From Mordavella massiliensis (GTDB taxonomy: Bacteria; Bacillota; Clostridia; Lachnospirales; Lachnospiraceae), in NCBI RefSeq assembly GCF_016901695.1, contig NZ_JACJKS010000003.1, forward strand, positions 124,001-188,000: 64,000 bases of DNA, read 5' to 3'. A program made the position numbers and the translations under genes. The notes under the pieces were generated by a model that made no database searches, was not told where the DNA came from, and was given only the letters and a program-made list of their open reading frames with translations. Each line of letters opens with the position of its first letter. The stretch's first letter is position 1. Below are positions 8,680-18,419 of the stretch, one piece after another.

Positions 8680-9864
8680 ATGGACAGACTGATATACCTG
8701 GACAATGCGGCGACGACGAGGACAGCGCCGGAGGTGGTGGAGGCCATGCTCCCGTACTTCAGCGAGAGCTACGGGAACCCATCCAGCGTCTACAGCTTTG
8801 CCGCAAAGAACAAGGACGCGGTGACAGGGACGAGGGAGACCATCGCGAAGATCCTGGGAGCGGACACAAGCGAGATCTACTTTACAGCCGGGGGGACGGA
8901 GAGCGACAACTGGGCTCTCAAGGCCGCGGCGGAGGCCTATGCCTCCAAAGGGAAACACATCATCACCACAAAGATCGAGCACCATGCCATCCTCCACACC
9001 GGGGCGTACCTGGAAAAGAGAGGGTATGAGGTGACCTACCTGGATGTGGATGAGAACGGGGTCGTGAGCCCGGCTGCAGTGGAGGCGGCCATCCGGCCGG
9101 ACACCATCCTCATCTCCGTCATGTTTGCCAACAATGAGATCGGCACCATCGAGCCCATCCGGGAGATCGGACAGATCGCGCGGGCCCACGGGGTGCTGTT
9201 CCACACGGATGCGGTGCAGGCCTTCGGGCAGATCCCGATCCGGGTGGACGACTGCTGCATCGACATGCTCAGCGCCAGCGGCCACAAACTGAACGGCCCC
9301 AAGGGGATCGGGTTCCTCTATATCCGCAAGGGCGTGAAGATCCGCTCCTTTATCCACGGGGGCGCGCAGGAGAGGAAGCGCCGGGCAGGCACGGAGAATG
9401 TGCCGGGCATCATCGGCCTTGGAGCGGCGGCGCAGCGGGCCGCCCGGAGTATGGAAGAGCGGACTGCAAAGGAGCGGGAACTGCGGGATCACCTGATTGG
9501 GCGCGTCCTTGCGGAGATCCCCTACAGCCGGCTCAACGGCCATCCGACGGACCGGCTGCCCAACAATGCCAACTTCAGCTTCCGGTTCATAGAAGGGGAA
9601 TCCCTCCTCATCATGCTGGATATGAAGGGTATCTGCGCATCCAGCGGCTCGGCCTGCACATCCGGATCCCTGGATCCGTCCCATGTGCTCCTGGCCATCG
9701 GGCTGCCCCATGAGATCGCCCACGGCTCCCTGCGGCTGACCCTCGGGGAGGAGACGACAAGGGAGGACATCGACTATGTGGTGGACGCCCTGAAGGAGAT
9801 CGTGGCGCGGCTAAGGGACATGTCCCCGCTCTATGAGGATTTTGTAAAGAAGAACAGGCAATAG
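8680..9864 (+). CDS. nifS: Cysteine desulfurase, NifS/IscS family
   Basis: The 394-residue PLP enzyme converts cysteine to alanine and a persulfide for Fe-S cluster assembly and tRNA thiolation. It has LDNAATT at the start, the PLP lysine K203 in SASGHKLNGPKG, and the catalytic cysteine C326 in SSGSACTSGS, a short mobile-loop version typical of the NifS/IscS class. Length is normal for the family. It lies between iscR and iscU with short gaps and good ribosome-binding sites, so it donates sulfur to both IscU and MnmA encoded downstream. Confidence 0.95.
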   Translation: MDRLIYLDNAATTRTAPEVVEAMLPYFSESYGNPSSVYSFAAKNKDAVTGTRETIAKILGADTSEIYFTAGGTESDNWALKAAAEAYASKGKHIITTKIEHHAILHTGAYLEKRGYEVTYLDVDENGVVSPAAVEAAIRPDTILISVMFANNEIGTIEPIREIGQIARAHGVLFHTDAVQAFGQIPIRVDDCCIDMLSASGHKLNGPKGIGFLYIRKGVKIRSFIHGGAQERKRRAGTENVPGIIGLGAAAQRAARSMEERTAKERELRDHLIGRVLAEIPYSRLNGHPTDRLPNNANFSFRFIEGESLLIMLDMKGICASSGSACTSGSLDPSHVLLAIGLPHEIAHGSLRLTLGEETTREDIDYVVDALKEIVARLRDMSPLYEDFVKKNRQ

Positions 9865-9889
9865 AAGTATCTGCAAGGAGGAACAGACA

Positions 9890-10333
9890 ATGTACACAGA
9901 GAAAGTGATGGATCATTTTCAGCATCCGAGAAACATGGGAGAGATCGAGAACGCCAGCGGCGTAGGCACGGTGGGCAACGCGAAGTGCGGCGATATCATG
10001 CGCATCTATCTGGACATCGACGAGAACCAGATCATCCGGGATGTGAAATTCAAGACATTCGGCTGCGGCGCCGCGGTGGCGACAAGCAGTATGGCCACAG
10101 AGCTTGTGAAAGGGAAAAATATACAGGAGGCCATGGAAGTGACCAACAAGGCGGTCATGGAGGCGCTGGACGGACTGCCGCCGGTGAAGGTGCACTGCTC
10201 CCTCCTGGCGGAGGAGGCGATCCATGCGGCCCTCTGGGACTACGCCCAGAAGAACGGCATTGTGATCGACGGCCTGGAAAAGCCCAAGTCAGACATCCAT
10301 GAGGGCGAGGAAGAGGAAGAAGAGGAGTATTGA
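9890..10333 (+). CDS. iscU: Fe-S cluster scaffold protein IscU/NifU-like
   Basis: The 147-residue scaffold has the three cluster-ligand cysteines C33 (NAKCGD, with D35), C59 (FGCGAA) and C103 (KVHCSLL), matching the IscU/NifU N-terminal domain. It receives sulfur from NifS and passes nascent clusters to apo-proteins. It differs from most homologues by a strongly acidic C-terminal tail, HEGEEEEEEEY, after the normal end of the fold at about residue 130. No NifU C-terminal domain is present. It precedes mnmA by 17 bases. Confidence 0.95.
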   Translation: MYTEKVMDHFQHPRNMGEIENASGVGTVGNAKCGDIMRIYLDIDENQIIRDVKFKTFGCGAAVATSSMATELVKGKNIQEAMEVTNKAVMEALDGLPPVKVHCSLLAEEAIHAALWDYAQKNGIVIDGLEKPKSDIHEGEEEEEEEY

Positions 10334-10350
10334 TCCGAAGGGGCGGAAAG

Positions 10351-11436
10351 ATGGAGATGAAGAAGATTGTGGTGGGCATGTCGGGGGGCGTGGATTCCTC
10401 CGTGGCAGCCTGGCTTTTAAAAGAGCAGGGATATGATGTGATCGGCGTCACCATGCAGATCTGGCAGGATGAGGAGGAGACGGCCCTGGAGGAGAACGGG
10501 GGCTGCTGCGGCCTCCAGGCGGTGGACGATGCCAGGAGAGTGGCGGCCATGCTGGACATCCCCTACTATGTGATGAATTTCAAACCCCAGTTCCGGCATT
10601 CCGTCATCGATTATTTCATAGAGGAATATACATGCGGCAGGACGCCGAATCCCTGCATCGCCTGCAACCGGTATGTGAAGTGGGAGGCGCTCCTTGACCG
10701 CAGCATGGCCATCGGGGCGGACGGCATCGCCACCGGACATTACGCCAGGGTCTGCCGTCTCCCGAACGGGCGGTATACGCTGCGCACCTGCGCGGCCGGG
10801 ATCAAAGACCAGACCTACGCCCTCTACAGCCTGACCCAGGAGCAGCTGGCCCGGACGCTCATGCCGGTGGGAGCCTACGCAAAGGAGGAGATACGCCGCA
10901 TGGCGCAGGATCTGGGACTGCCGGTGGCGTCCAAGCCGGACAGCCAGGACATCTGCTTTGTGCCGGACGGAGACTACGCCTCCTTTATTGAGGAGACGAC
11001 CGGAAAGACGTTCCCGCCGGGGAATTTCGTCCTCTCCGACGGCACGGTGGTGGGGCGCCACAGAGGGATCGTGCACTACACCGTCGGACAGAGAAAAGGG
11101 CTGGGCCTGTCGCTGGGCCGCCCGGTCTTTGTGCAGGAGATCCGGCCAGAGACAAACGAGATCGTGGTAGGGGGCGGCGAGGAATCCCTCTCCCGTTTCG
11201 TGCAGGCGGAGCGTGTAAACTTCATGGCGGTGGAGGATATCGCGGAGCCGGTGCGGGCGTTCGCCAAGATACGCTACAACCACAGGGGCGCCTGGTGTAC
11301 GGTGGAAAAGACGGGGCAGGACAGGATCCTGTGCACCTTCGACGAGCCGGTGCAGGCCGCCGCGCCGGGGCAGGCGGTGGTCCTCTACGAGGACGGCTGC
11401 GTCCTGGGCGGGGGAACGATCACAGGCAGCAGGTAG
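10351..11436 (+). CDS. mnmA: tRNA-specific 2-thiouridylase MnmA
   Basis: The product thiolates U34 of tRNA-Lys, -Glu and -Gln. Visible motifs are the PP-loop SGGVDSSVAAWLL, the first catalytic cysteine in NPCIACNRYVKW, and the second in DSQDICFVPDG. At about 361 residues it is full length. ATG 10351 is taken as the start; an in-frame TTG at 10330 would overlap the iscU stop and lacks support. Its position after nifS and iscU is the common Firmicute arrangement in which the cysteine desulfurase directly supplies persulfide sulfur to MnmA. Confidence 0.95.
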   Translation: MEMKKIVVGMSGGVDSSVAAWLLKEQGYDVIGVTMQIWQDEEETALEENGGCCGLQAVDDARRVAAMLDIPYYVMNFKPQFRHSVIDYFIEEYTCGRTPNPCIACNRYVKWEALLDRSMAIGADGIATGHYARVCRLPNGRYTLRTCAAGIKDQTYALYSLTQEQLARTLMPVGAYAKEEIRRMAQDLGLPVASKPDSQDICFVPDGDYASFIEETTGKTFPPGNFVLSDGTVVGRHRGIVHYTVGQRKGLGLSLGRPVFVQEIRPETNEIVVGGGEESLSRFVQAERVNFMAVEDIAEPVRAFAKIRYNHRGAWCTVEKTGQDRILCTFDEPVQAAAPGQAVVLYEDGCVLGGGTITGSR

Positions 11437-11463
11437 CTTTATATTGGAAAGGGTGACAGACAG

Positions 11464-12267
11464 ATGAGAGCAGACGTGCACATGCACACTTCCTTCTCCC
11501 ACGACTCGGAGGCACAGCCGCGGGAGATGATCGAGGGCGCGATCCGGAAAGGACTGGAAGTGATCTGTTTTACAGACCACTACGACAAGGATTACATGGG
11601 CTGGGGGGATGAGAGTATCTTCGATGCGGACCGGTATTTTGAGACCCTCCGGCCGCTGCAGGAGGAGTACAGGGGCCGGATCGATATCCGCATCGGCGTG
11701 GAGCTGGGGATGCAGCCCCGGCTGGGTGGCTTTTTCACGGAGTTCACGGCAAAGTATCCGTTTGATTTCGTGATCGGCTCCCTCCATGTGGTGGACGGGG
11801 ACGATCCGGCCCTGGGCACGGTCTTTGAGGGAAGGACGGACGAGGAGGTTTACAGGCAGGCCTTCCGGGAAATGCTCGCGGACATAGAGAACACGCCGGA
11901 CTTCGATGTGCTGGGCCATATCGACTATGTGGTGCGCTACGGAAGGCGCGGCGCGGCGGACTATTCCTACCGGAAGTACCAGGATGAGATCGACGCCATC
12001 CTGCGGGCGGTCATTGAGCGCGGGAAGGGCATCGAGCTCAACATGGCCGGCCTCAAATACGGGCTTCCCTTCGCCCATCCCCATCCGGATGTGCTGCGGC
12101 GCTACCGGGAACTGGGCGGGGAGATCATCACCGTGGGGGCGGACGGACACCGGCCGGAACACATCGCCTGGGAATTCGGCAGGGCGGATGAGATCCTGAA
12201 GTCCTGCGGATTCCGATATTACACGGAATTTAAGGAGAGGAAGCCTGTTTTCAAACTCCTTGCATGA
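11464..12267 (+). CDS. hisJ: PHP-family histidinol-phosphatase (HisJ-type)
   Basis: The 267-residue protein opens with the PHP metal-binding motif DVHMHTSFSHDS and contains CFTDHYD, IGVELG, GSLHVVDG, LGHIDYV and a late GADGHRPEHI, the metal ligands of the polymerase-and-histidinol-phosphatase superfamily. Family length and the E-L-G and S-L-H blocks fit histidinol-phosphate phosphatase (eighth step of histidine synthesis). No other his genes are nearby, so a different phosphoester substrate cannot be excluded. It is the last gene of the isc transcript, 27 bases after mnmA. Confidence 0.8.
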   Translation: MRADVHMHTSFSHDSEAQPREMIEGAIRKGLEVICFTDHYDKDYMGWGDESIFDADRYFETLRPLQEEYRGRIDIRIGVELGMQPRLGGFFTEFTAKYPFDFVIGSLHVVDGDDPALGTVFEGRTDEEVYRQAFREMLADIENTPDFDVLGHIDYVVRYGRRGAADYSYRKYQDEIDAILRAVIERGKGIELNMAGLKYGLPFAHPHPDVLRRYRELGGEIITVGADGHRPEHIAWEFGRADEILKSCGFRYYTEFKERKPVFKLLA

Positions 12268-12282
12268 AAATGGAAAATGCTC

Positions 12283-12311
12283 TTGAATTTTTGTACCAGA
12301 TTTAGTACAAT
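12283..12311 (+). promoter_or_regulatory. Promoter of gap with an operator-like dyad in its spacer
   Basis: TTGAAT, 17 bases, TACAAT. Inside it, ttgtac (12291-12296) and gtacaa (12305-12310) form a perfect 6-bp inverted repeat separated by 8 bases that overlaps the -10 box. The gap start codon is 84 bases further on, leaving an untranslated leader with no obvious riboswitch. Confidence 0.7.
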
Positions 12312-12394
12312 TGTTAATGGTTGAGAGTTCTTTAACAAAGTTGAAGGACGAAAGAGCTGTGAAACAGTAAATTGACTTTAGGAGGAATGTAATC

Positions 12395-13408
12395 ATGGCA
12401 GTAAAAGTAGCAATCAACGGATTTGGACGTATCGGACGTCTCGCTTTCAGACAGATGTTCGGCGCAGAGGGATATGAGGTAGTTGCCATCAACGACCTGA
12501 CAAGCCCGAAAATGTTAGCTCACCTGTTAAAGTATGATTCTTCTCAGGGCAAATACGCTCTGGCTGACAAGGTAGAGGCTACAGATGATTCCATCATCGT
12601 TGATGGAAAAGAGATCAAGATCTACGCTATGGCAAACGCGGAGGAGCTTCCGTGGGGCGAGATCGGCGTAGACGTTGTTCTGGAGTGTACAGGTTTCTAT
12701 ACATCCAAAGCAAAAGCATCTGCCCACATCAAGGCAGGCGCAAGAAAGGTTGTTATTTCCGCACCGGCCGGAAACGATCTGCCGACTATCGTATATAATG
12801 TAAACCACGAGACACTGAAAGCTGAGGACACCGTTATCTCTGCAGCTTCCTGTACGACAAACTGCCTGGCTCCGATGGCTAAGGCCCTGAACGATCTTGC
12901 ACCGATCAAATCCGGTATCATGTGCACGATCCACGCTTACACAGGCGACCAGATGACTCTGGACGGACCGCAGAGAAAGGGTGATCTGAGAAGATCCCGC
13001 GCGGCTGCCATCAACATCGTTCCCAACAGCACAGGCGCTGCCAAGGCGATCGGCCTTGTTATCCCCGAGCTGAACGGCAAGCTCATCGGCGCTGCACAGC
13101 GTGTTCCGACCCCGACAGGATCCACCACGATCCTGACAGCAGTTGTAGAGGGCAACGTGACAGTTGATCAGATCAACGCTGCCATGAAGGCTGCTTCCAC
13201 AGAGTCCTTCGGATACAACACAGACGAGATCGTATCCAGCGATATCGTAGGCATGAGATATGGTTCTCTGTTCGACGCTACACAGACCATGGTGCTTCCG
13301 CTTGAGAACGGCACAACAGAGGTACAGGTTGTTTCCTGGTACGACAACGAGAACTCCTACACAAGCCAGATGGTAAGGACAATCAAATACTTTGCAGAAT
13401 TAGCATAA
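12395..13408 (+). CDS. gap: Glyceraldehyde-3-phosphate dehydrogenase, type I
   Basis: The 337-residue NAD-dependent enzyme oxidises glyceraldehyde-3-phosphate to 1,3-bisphosphoglycerate. It has [15 protein letters not shown] (Rossmann fold) and the catalytic cysteine in [12 protein letters not shown]. Codon choice differs from neighbours, with frequent GTT, GCT and AAA rather than the GC-ending codons dominant elsewhere, which is usual for very highly expressed genes. It has a strong aggagg site, its own promoter and a terminator, so it is at least partly a monocistronic unit ahead of pgk. Confidence 0.97.
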   Translation: MAVKVAINGFGRIGRLAFRQMFGAEGYEVVAINDLTSPKMLAHLLKYDSSQGKYALADKVEATDDSIIVDGKEIKIYAMANAEELPWGEIGVDVVLECTGFYTSKAKASAHIKAGARKVVISAPAGNDLPTIVYNVNHETLKAEDTVISAASCTTNCLAPMAKALNDLAPIKSGIMCTIHAYTGDQMTLDGPQRKGDLRRSRAAAINIVPNSTGAAKAIGLVIPELNGKLIGAAQRVPTPTGSTTILTAVVEGNVTVDQINAAMKAASTESFGYNTDEIVSSDIVGMRYGSLFDATQTMVLPLENGTTEVQVVSWYDNENSYTSQMVRTIKYFAELA

Positions 13409-13420
13409 TTCAGACTCACG

Positions 13421-13457
13421 AAAGGGTCCGGTCTTGTTGGGCCGGACCCTTTTTTTT
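13421..13457 (+). terminator. Intrinsic terminator after gap
   Basis: Left arm aaagggtccgg and right arm ccggacccttt enclose a 10-base loop and run into eight T residues. Confidence 0.93.
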
Positions 13458-13485
13458 ACAAGATTTATTTTAAGGAGGCATCGAT

Positions 13486-14679
13486 ATGCTCAACAAAAAA
13501 TCAGTAGACGATATCAATGTAAAAGGCCAGAGAGTGCTCGTAAGATGTGACTTCAACGTACCGCTCATCGACGGGAAGATCACGGACGAGAACCGTCTCG
13601 TGGCTGCGCTGCCCACGATCAAGAAGCTGATCGCAGACGGCGGAAAGATCATCCTGTGCTCTCACCTCGGAAAGCCGAAGGGAAAACCGGTGCCGGAGCT
13701 CTCCCTTGCCCCTGTGGCAGTGCGCCTCTCCGAGCTTCTCGGACAGGAAGTGAAGTTTGCGGCGGACCCCGAGGTCGTTGGCGCAAACGCAAGGGCGGCT
13801 GTGGAGGCCATGCAGGACGGAGATGTGATCCTTCTTGAGAATACGCGCTACAGAGCAGAGGAGACAAAGAATGAGGACAACTTCTCAAAGGAGCTTGCCT
13901 CCCTGTGCGACGTGTTTGTAAACGACGCGTTCGGAACAGCCCACAGAGCGCACTGCTCCAACGTGGGCGTGACAAAATATGTGGATACGGCTGTTGTCGG
14001 ATACCTGATGCAGAAAGAGATCGATTTCCTCGGAAACGCGGTCAACAACCCGACAAGACCCTTCGTGGCCATCTTAGGAGGCGCGAAAGTGTCCAGCAAG
14101 ATCTCCGTGATCGAGAACCTGCTTGACAAGGTGGACACGCTCATCATCGGCGGCGGCATGGCTTACACATTTGCCAAGTCCCAGGGCGGCAAGATCGGCG
14201 TATCCCTCTGCGAGGACGACTACCTCGAGTATGCGGCAAACATGCTGAAAAAGGCGCAGGAGAAGGGCGTAAAGCTTCTGCTTCCCGTTGACAACCGCAT
14301 CGGCGATGAGTTCTCCAACGACGCCAACATCAAGATCGTTCCCACCGGCGAGATCCCGGACGGATGGGAAGGCATGGATATCGGACCCGAGACAGAGAAG
14401 ATCTTTGCAGACGCAGTGAAGGATGCCAAGACAGTTGTCTGGAACGGACCGATGGGCTGCTTTGAGATGCCCAACTTCGCCCACGGCACAGAGGCCGTTG
14501 CACAGGCGCTGGCTGAGACAGACGCTGTGACGATCATCGGCGGCGGCGATTCCGCTGCGGCTGTAAACCAGCTCGGATACGGCGACAAGATGACCCACAT
14601 CTCCACAGGCGGCGGTGCATCCCTTGAGTTCCTGGAAGGCAAAGAGCTTCCGGGCGTAGCAGCCGCTAATGATAAGTAA
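13486..14679 (+). CDS. pgk: Phosphoglycerate kinase
   Basis: The 397-residue enzyme makes ATP from 1,3-bisphosphoglycerate in glycolysis. It contains [11 protein letters not shown] near the N-terminus, the [10 protein letters not shown] loop, [12 protein letters not shown], and the C-terminal nucleotide-binding GGGDSAAAV and STGGGASLE. Length is normal. It begins 28 bases after the gap terminator with a taaggagg site and no convincing promoter of its own, so expression probably depends on read-through of the gap terminator or an unrecognised promoter. Two 118-bp tandem repeats follow its stop codon. Confidence 0.97.
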   Translation: MLNKKSVDDINVKGQRVLVRCDFNVPLIDGKITDENRLVAALPTIKKLIADGGKIILCSHLGKPKGKPVPELSLAPVAVRLSELLGQEVKFAADPEVVGANARAAVEAMQDGDVILLENTRYRAEETKNEDNFSKELASLCDVFVNDAFGTAHRAHCSNVGVTKYVDTAVVGYLMQKEIDFLGNAVNNPTRPFVAILGGAKVSSKISVIENLLDKVDTLIIGGGMAYTFAKSQGGKIGVSLCEDDYLEYAANMLKKAQEKGVKLLLPVDNRIGDEFSNDANIKIVPTGEIPDGWEGMDIGPETEKIFADAVKDAKTVVWNGPMGCFEMPNFAHGTEAVAQALAETDAVTIIGGGDSAAAVNQLGYGDKMTHISTGGGASLEFLEGKELPGVAAANDK

Positions 14680-14682
14680 GCA

Positions 14683-14918
14683 CTTAATGAGCCCAAGTCC
14701 GCAGGACGCCGGGCGAATTCCAGTGCGCACTTAGTTCACCGCACTTGGCGAGGGCAAGTCCGCCAGGGCGCAGGCTGAGCCTAGTAAGGTGAACATCCCG
14801 CTTAATGAGCCCAAGTCCGCAGGACGCCGGGCGAATTCCAGTGCGCACCTGGTTCACCGCACTTAGTGAGGGCAAGCCCGCCAGGGCGCAGGCCGAGCCT
14901 GGTAAGGTGAACACCCCC
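14683..14918. repeat. Tandem pair of 118-bp GC-rich structured repeats between pgk and tpiA
   Basis: Copy 1 is 14683-14800 and copy 2 is 14801-14918. They differ at 9 of 118 positions, eight of which are transitions. Each unit has an internal near-repeat of about 60 bases (caagtccgc recurs at 14694, 14755 and 14812) and many short dyads: gtcc-gca-ggac, the palindrome agtgcgcact, gttcacc with ggtgaac, and caggc/gcctg. No start codon with ribosome-binding site fits the unit. It looks like a mobile or amplified intergenic repeat of unknown function. Confidence 0.85.
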
Positions 14919-14954
14919 CCCATTTATAATATTTGAAAGAAAGAGTGAAATAAA

Positions 14955-15704
14955 ATGGCAAGAAGAAAGATTATCGCAGGAAACTGGAAAATGAACAAGA
15001 CTCCCAGCGAGGCGGTCGCTCTTGTAGAGGAGCTGAAGCCGCTGGTAGCCACAGAGGACGCGGACGTTGTATTCTGCGTGCCGGCCATCGACATCATCCC
15101 GGTTGTTGAAGCCTGCAAGGGAACAAACATCCAGGTCGGCGCCGAGAACATGTACTTTGAGGAGAGCGGCGCCTACACAGGAGAGATCTCCCCGGCTATG
15201 CTCACAGACGCGGGCGTAAAGTATGTCGTACTCGGACACTCTGAGAGAAGAGACTACTTTGGCGAGACGAACGAGGACGTGAACAAGAAGGTGCTGAAGG
15301 CATTCGAGCACGGCATCACACCGATCATGTGCTGCGGCGAGACGCTGGAGCAGAGAGAGCAGGGCGTGACCATGGACTTCATCCGCCAGCAGGTGAAGGT
15401 TGGCTTCCAGAACGTGACAGCAGAGCAGGCGAAGACGGCAGTCATTGCCTACGAGCCGATCTGGGCCATCGGAACCGGCAAGACAGCTACGACCGAGCAG
15501 GCCGAGGAGGTCTGCGCAGGCATCCGCGCATGCATCGCTGAGATCTATGATGAGGCGACAGCGGAGGCCATCCGCATCCAGTACGGCGGATCCGTAAACG
15601 CAGGCAACGCGGCAGAGCTGTTCGCACAGGCGGACATCGACGGCGGACTTGTGGGAGGCGCTTCCCTGAAGGCTGACTTCGGCAAGATCGTAAACTACAA
15701 ATAA
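14955..15704 (+). CDS. tpiA: Triose-phosphate isomerase
   Basis: The 249-residue TIM-barrel enzyme interconverts dihydroxyacetone phosphate and glyceraldehyde-3-phosphate. It shows [10 protein letters not shown] at the start (catalytic Lys), [12 protein letters not shown] (catalytic His), and [15 protein letters not shown] (catalytic Glu). Length is normal. It follows the tandem repeats; a TATAAT lies at 14925-14930, 25 bases upstream, but no -35 box is seen at the right distance, so transcription most likely continues from pgk. Confidence 0.97.
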   Translation: MARRKIIAGNWKMNKTPSEAVALVEELKPLVATEDADVVFCVPAIDIIPVVEACKGTNIQVGAENMYFEESGAYTGEISPAMLTDAGVKYVVLGHSERRDYFGETNEDVNKKVLKAFEHGITPIMCCGETLEQREQGVTMDFIRQQVKVGFQNVTAEQAKTAVIAYEPIWAIGTGKTATTEQAEEVCAGIRACIAEIYDEATAEAIRIQYGGSVNAGNAAELFAQADIDGGLVGGASLKADFGKIVNYK

Positions 15705-15713
15705 GACAGAGTG

Positions 15714-15761
15714 CAAAATCACCCGCAGAGGGCTTGAAATACCAGTCCCTGCGGGATTTTG
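15714..15761 (+). terminator. Hairpin after tpiA (probable terminator, weak U tract)
   Basis: caaaatc.cccgcag.ggg pairs with ccctgcgggattttg around a 12-base loop. The following bases gggttcc lack a run of T, so termination may be partial. Confidence 0.55.
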
Positions 15762-15780
15762 GGTTCCGGGAGGCAAAAAA

Positions 15781-16632
15781 ATGATACTGAAAACAATAAA
15801 TCTGAAAGAACATGGATCCCTGCCGGACGCCCATGTGGTCTTCTATATTCTGGACACGCCGGGGGAGAAGCTGCACATACAGAGCAGACCCTTTGTGATC
15901 CTCTGTCCCGGCGGCGGCTATGAGAGGACGAGTTTCCGCGAGGGGGAGCCCATCGCCATGCAGTTCCTGCGGCGGGGGTACCATGTAGCGGTCCTGCGTT
16001 ACTCCACAGCCCCAGCCGTATTTCCGGCAGCTCTTCTTGAGCTGGGGAGGACAGTGCTTCTGATCCGCGCCCATGCAGAGGAGTGGAAGGCGGATCCCTC
16101 TCAGATCTTCGTGCAGGGGTGCTCGGCGGGGGGCCATCTGGCAGGGTGCCTTGGCACCATGTGGGATGAGCCGTTTCTCGCAGAGGCCCTGCAGACAGAG
16201 CCGAATCTTCTGCGGCCGGAGGGGATGATCCTCTGTTACCCGGTCATCTCTTCTGTCAGGGGGACGGCCCACAAAGACAGTTTCCGCGCGCTGCTTGGCA
16301 CGGACAGGGAAGAGGCATGGGAGCCCCTCTCGCTTGAAAAGCGGGTGAAGGAGACGACGGTGCCTGCCTTCCTCTGGCACACGTTTGCGGACGGCACCGT
16401 GCCGGTGGAAAATTCCCTTGTCATGGCGCAGGCGCTTCACTGCGCCCGCGTGCGGACAGAGCTCCATGTGTTCCAGGAGGGAGTGCATGGGCTGGGAGCG
16501 GCGGACGAACTTTCCAGAAGACAGGATGGAAGCGGCGTGGAACCAGAGTGCCAGTGCTGGACAAAGCTGGCATGCCGCTGGATGGAACAGATCCGGCGTC
16601 AGGACGGCTTTTTGACGACCACAGAATTATGA
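15781..16632 (+). CDS. Alpha/beta hydrolase (esterase/lipase-like, BD-FAE type)
   Basis: The 283-residue protein has the HGGG-like oxyanion motif in the form [10 protein letters not shown], the nucleophile elbow [10 protein letters not shown] (catalytic Ser), an acid residue in HTFADGTVP and the catalytic His in EGVHGLG, all in the order of the carboxylesterase/acetylxylan-esterase-like alpha/beta hydrolases. No signal peptide, so it is cytosolic. Substrate is not predictable; deacylation of sugar or aryl esters is typical. It sits between tpiA and gpmI with a gggagg site, an unusual passenger in a glycolysis cluster. Confidence 0.78.
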   Translation: MILKTINLKEHGSLPDAHVVFYILDTPGEKLHIQSRPFVILCPGGGYERTSFREGEPIAMQFLRRGYHVAVLRYSTAPAVFPAALLELGRTVLLIRAHAEEWKADPSQIFVQGCSAGGHLAGCLGTMWDEPFLAEALQTEPNLLRPEGMILCYPVISSVRGTAHKDSFRALLGTDREEAWEPLSLEKRVKETTVPAFLWHTFADGTVPVENSLVMAQALHCARVRTELHVFQEGVHGLGAADELSRRQDGSGVEPECQCWTKLACRWMEQIRRQDGFLTTTEL

Positions 16633-16651
16633 ATTAGAAGGAGAATGGAAG

Positions 16652-18190
16652 ATGAGTAAAAAACCAACAGTGCTTATGATCCTGGATGGCTACGGGCTTA
16701 GAGATAAGAAAGACGGCAACGCGGTGGCGGAAGGGAAAACCCCTGTCATGGACAGGCTGATGGCTGAGTGCCCCTTTGTGAAGGGCAACGCCAGCGGCAT
16801 GGCGGTGGGACTGCCGGAGGGCCAGATGGGCAACTCCGAGGTGGGTCACCTCAATATGGGCGCCGGCCGCATCGTGTACCAGGATCTGACCAAGATCACA
16901 AAGGCGATCCAGGATGGGGACTTTTTTGAGAACAAGGCGCTCCTTGCAGCGTGCGCGAATGTGAAGGAGCATGACTCTGCCCTCCACCTGATGGGACTTG
17001 TGTCCGACGGCGGCGTGCACAGCCACAACACCCATATCTACGGGCTTCTGGAGCTGGCAAAGCGCCAGGGGATTGAGAAGGTGTACGTGCACTGCTTCCT
17101 GGACGGCCGTGACACACCGCCGGAGTCCGGCAGGGAATACGTAGAAGAGCTTGAGGCAAAGATGAAGGAGATCGGCGTTGGCGAGGTGGCAACCGTGATG
17201 GGACGCTACTACGCCATGGACCGCGACAACCGCTGGGACCGTGTGGAGAAGGCCTACAGAGCTCTCGTGTACGGCGAGGGGGAGAAGGCAGTCTCCGGAC
17301 CTGCAGGGATCCAGACATCCTACGACAGGGAGACGACTGATGAGTTCGTCCTGCCCACCATCGTGGAGAAGGACGGTGCGCCGACAGCCACCATCAAGAG
17401 CGGCGACTCCATCATTTTCTTTAACTTCCGCCCGGACCGCGCAAGAGAGATCACACGGACCTTCTGCGACGACGAGTTTACAGGCTTTGACAGAGGAGAG
17501 CGCATCCGGACAACCTACGTGTGCTTTACAGATTACGATGTGACCATCGGCAATAAACTGGTGGCCTTTGTGAAAGAGGAGATCACCAACACCTTCGGCG
17601 AGTTCCTGGCGGCAAACGGCCTGAAGCAGGCCCGCATCGCCGAGACGGAGAAGTACGCCCATGTGACATTCTTCTTCAACGGCGGCGTGGAGGAGCCCAA
17701 CGAGGGGGAGGACCGCATCCTCGTGAAATCCCCGAAGGTCGCAACGTACGACCTGAAGCCGGAGATGAGCGCTTACGAGGTGTGCGACCGGCTTGTGGAG
17801 GCCATTAAGTCCGGCAAATACGATGTAATCATCATCAATTTTGCCAACCCGGACATGGTGGGCCACACAGGCGTGGAGGCAGCCGCCATCAAGGCCATCG
17901 AGGCTGTGGACGAGTGCGTCGGCAGAGCTGTGGACGCGATCAAAGAGGTGGACGGCCAGATGTTCATCTGCGCGGACCACGGAAACGCGGAGCAGCTCAT
18001 CGACGAGGAGACAGGGGAGCCCTTCACGGCCCACACCACGAATCCGGTGCCGTTTATCCTTGTCAACGCAGATCCCTCCTACAAGCTTAGAGAGGGAGGC
18101 TGCCTGGCGGATATTGCTCCGACGCTGATCGAGATGATGGGCATGGAGCAGCCGAAAGAGATGACAGGAAAATCTTTGATCGTAAAGTAG
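16652..18190 (+). CDS. gpmI: 2,3-bisphosphoglycerate-independent phosphoglycerate mutase
   Basis: The 512-residue Mn-dependent enzyme converts 3- to 2-phosphoglycerate. It has [18 protein letters not shown], the phosphoserine nucleophile in [26 protein letters not shown], and the metal-binding [11 protein letters not shown] and [11 protein letters not shown]. Length is standard. It is the last gene of the glycolysis cluster and is followed by a strong terminator. No enolase gene is in the window. Confidence 0.97.
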   Translation: MSKKPTVLMILDGYGLRDKKDGNAVAEGKTPVMDRLMAECPFVKGNASGMAVGLPEGQMGNSEVGHLNMGAGRIVYQDLTKITKAIQDGDFFENKALLAACANVKEHDSALHLMGLVSDGGVHSHNTHIYGLLELAKRQGIEKVYVHCFLDGRDTPPESGREYVEELEAKMKEIGVGEVATVMGRYYAMDRDNRWDRVEKAYRALVYGEGEKAVSGPAGIQTSYDRETTDEFVLPTIVEKDGAPTATIKSGDSIIFFNFRPDRAREITRTFCDDEFTGFDRGERIRTTYVCFTDYDVTIGNKLVAFVKEEITNTFGEFLAANGLKQARIAETEKYAHVTFFFNGGVEEPNEGEDRILVKSPKVATYDLKPEMSAYEVCDRLVEAIKSGKYDVIIINFANPDMVGHTGVEAAAIKAIEAVDECVGRAVDAIKEVDGQMFICADHGNAEQLIDEETGEPFTAHTTNPVPFILVNADPSYKLREGGCLADIAPTLIEMMGMEQPKEMTGKSLIVK

Positions 18191-18210
18191 GAACAGAAAA
18201 TAAATAAATG

Positions 18211-18252
18211 AAAGAAAATTCCCGGCAGAACTTCCTGCCGGGAAATTTCTTT
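18211..18252 (+). terminator. Intrinsic terminator after gpmI
   Basis: cccggcag and ctgccggg form an 8-bp perfect stem with a 6-base loop, flanked by an A-rich left side and tttctttg on the right. Confidence 0.85.
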
Positions 18253-18419
18253 GAAAAAATCAGTGGAAAGTAATAAACTATGCACCCGAAGAGTTCTGTC
18301 TTGTGTATTCTGTGTAGAAGAAGACACAGACTTTCATGAGGGGCGGAGATGGAATAGGAAGAAAGGAGTGCTGTCCGCTGCCCTGGCCCTGGCGCTGAAG
18401 CGCTGGGGGACAGGCGGGA
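18253..18419. other. Intergenic stretch with no supported gene
   Basis: Between the gpmI terminator and the convergent Fic gene lie about 170 bases. A short open frame (ATG at 18251) ends in low-complexity LSAALALALKRWG and has no ribosome-binding site; I do not call it. The end contains gctgtccgctgccctgg-rich sequence with partial self-complementarity (gctgtcc with ggacagg) that could act as a weak terminator for the Fic transcript. Confidence 0.5.

Noticed and set aside
14683-14918. Possible CRISPR array or coding repeats
   Set aside because: There are only two long direct copies without spacers, and translations of the unit have no ribosome-binding site.
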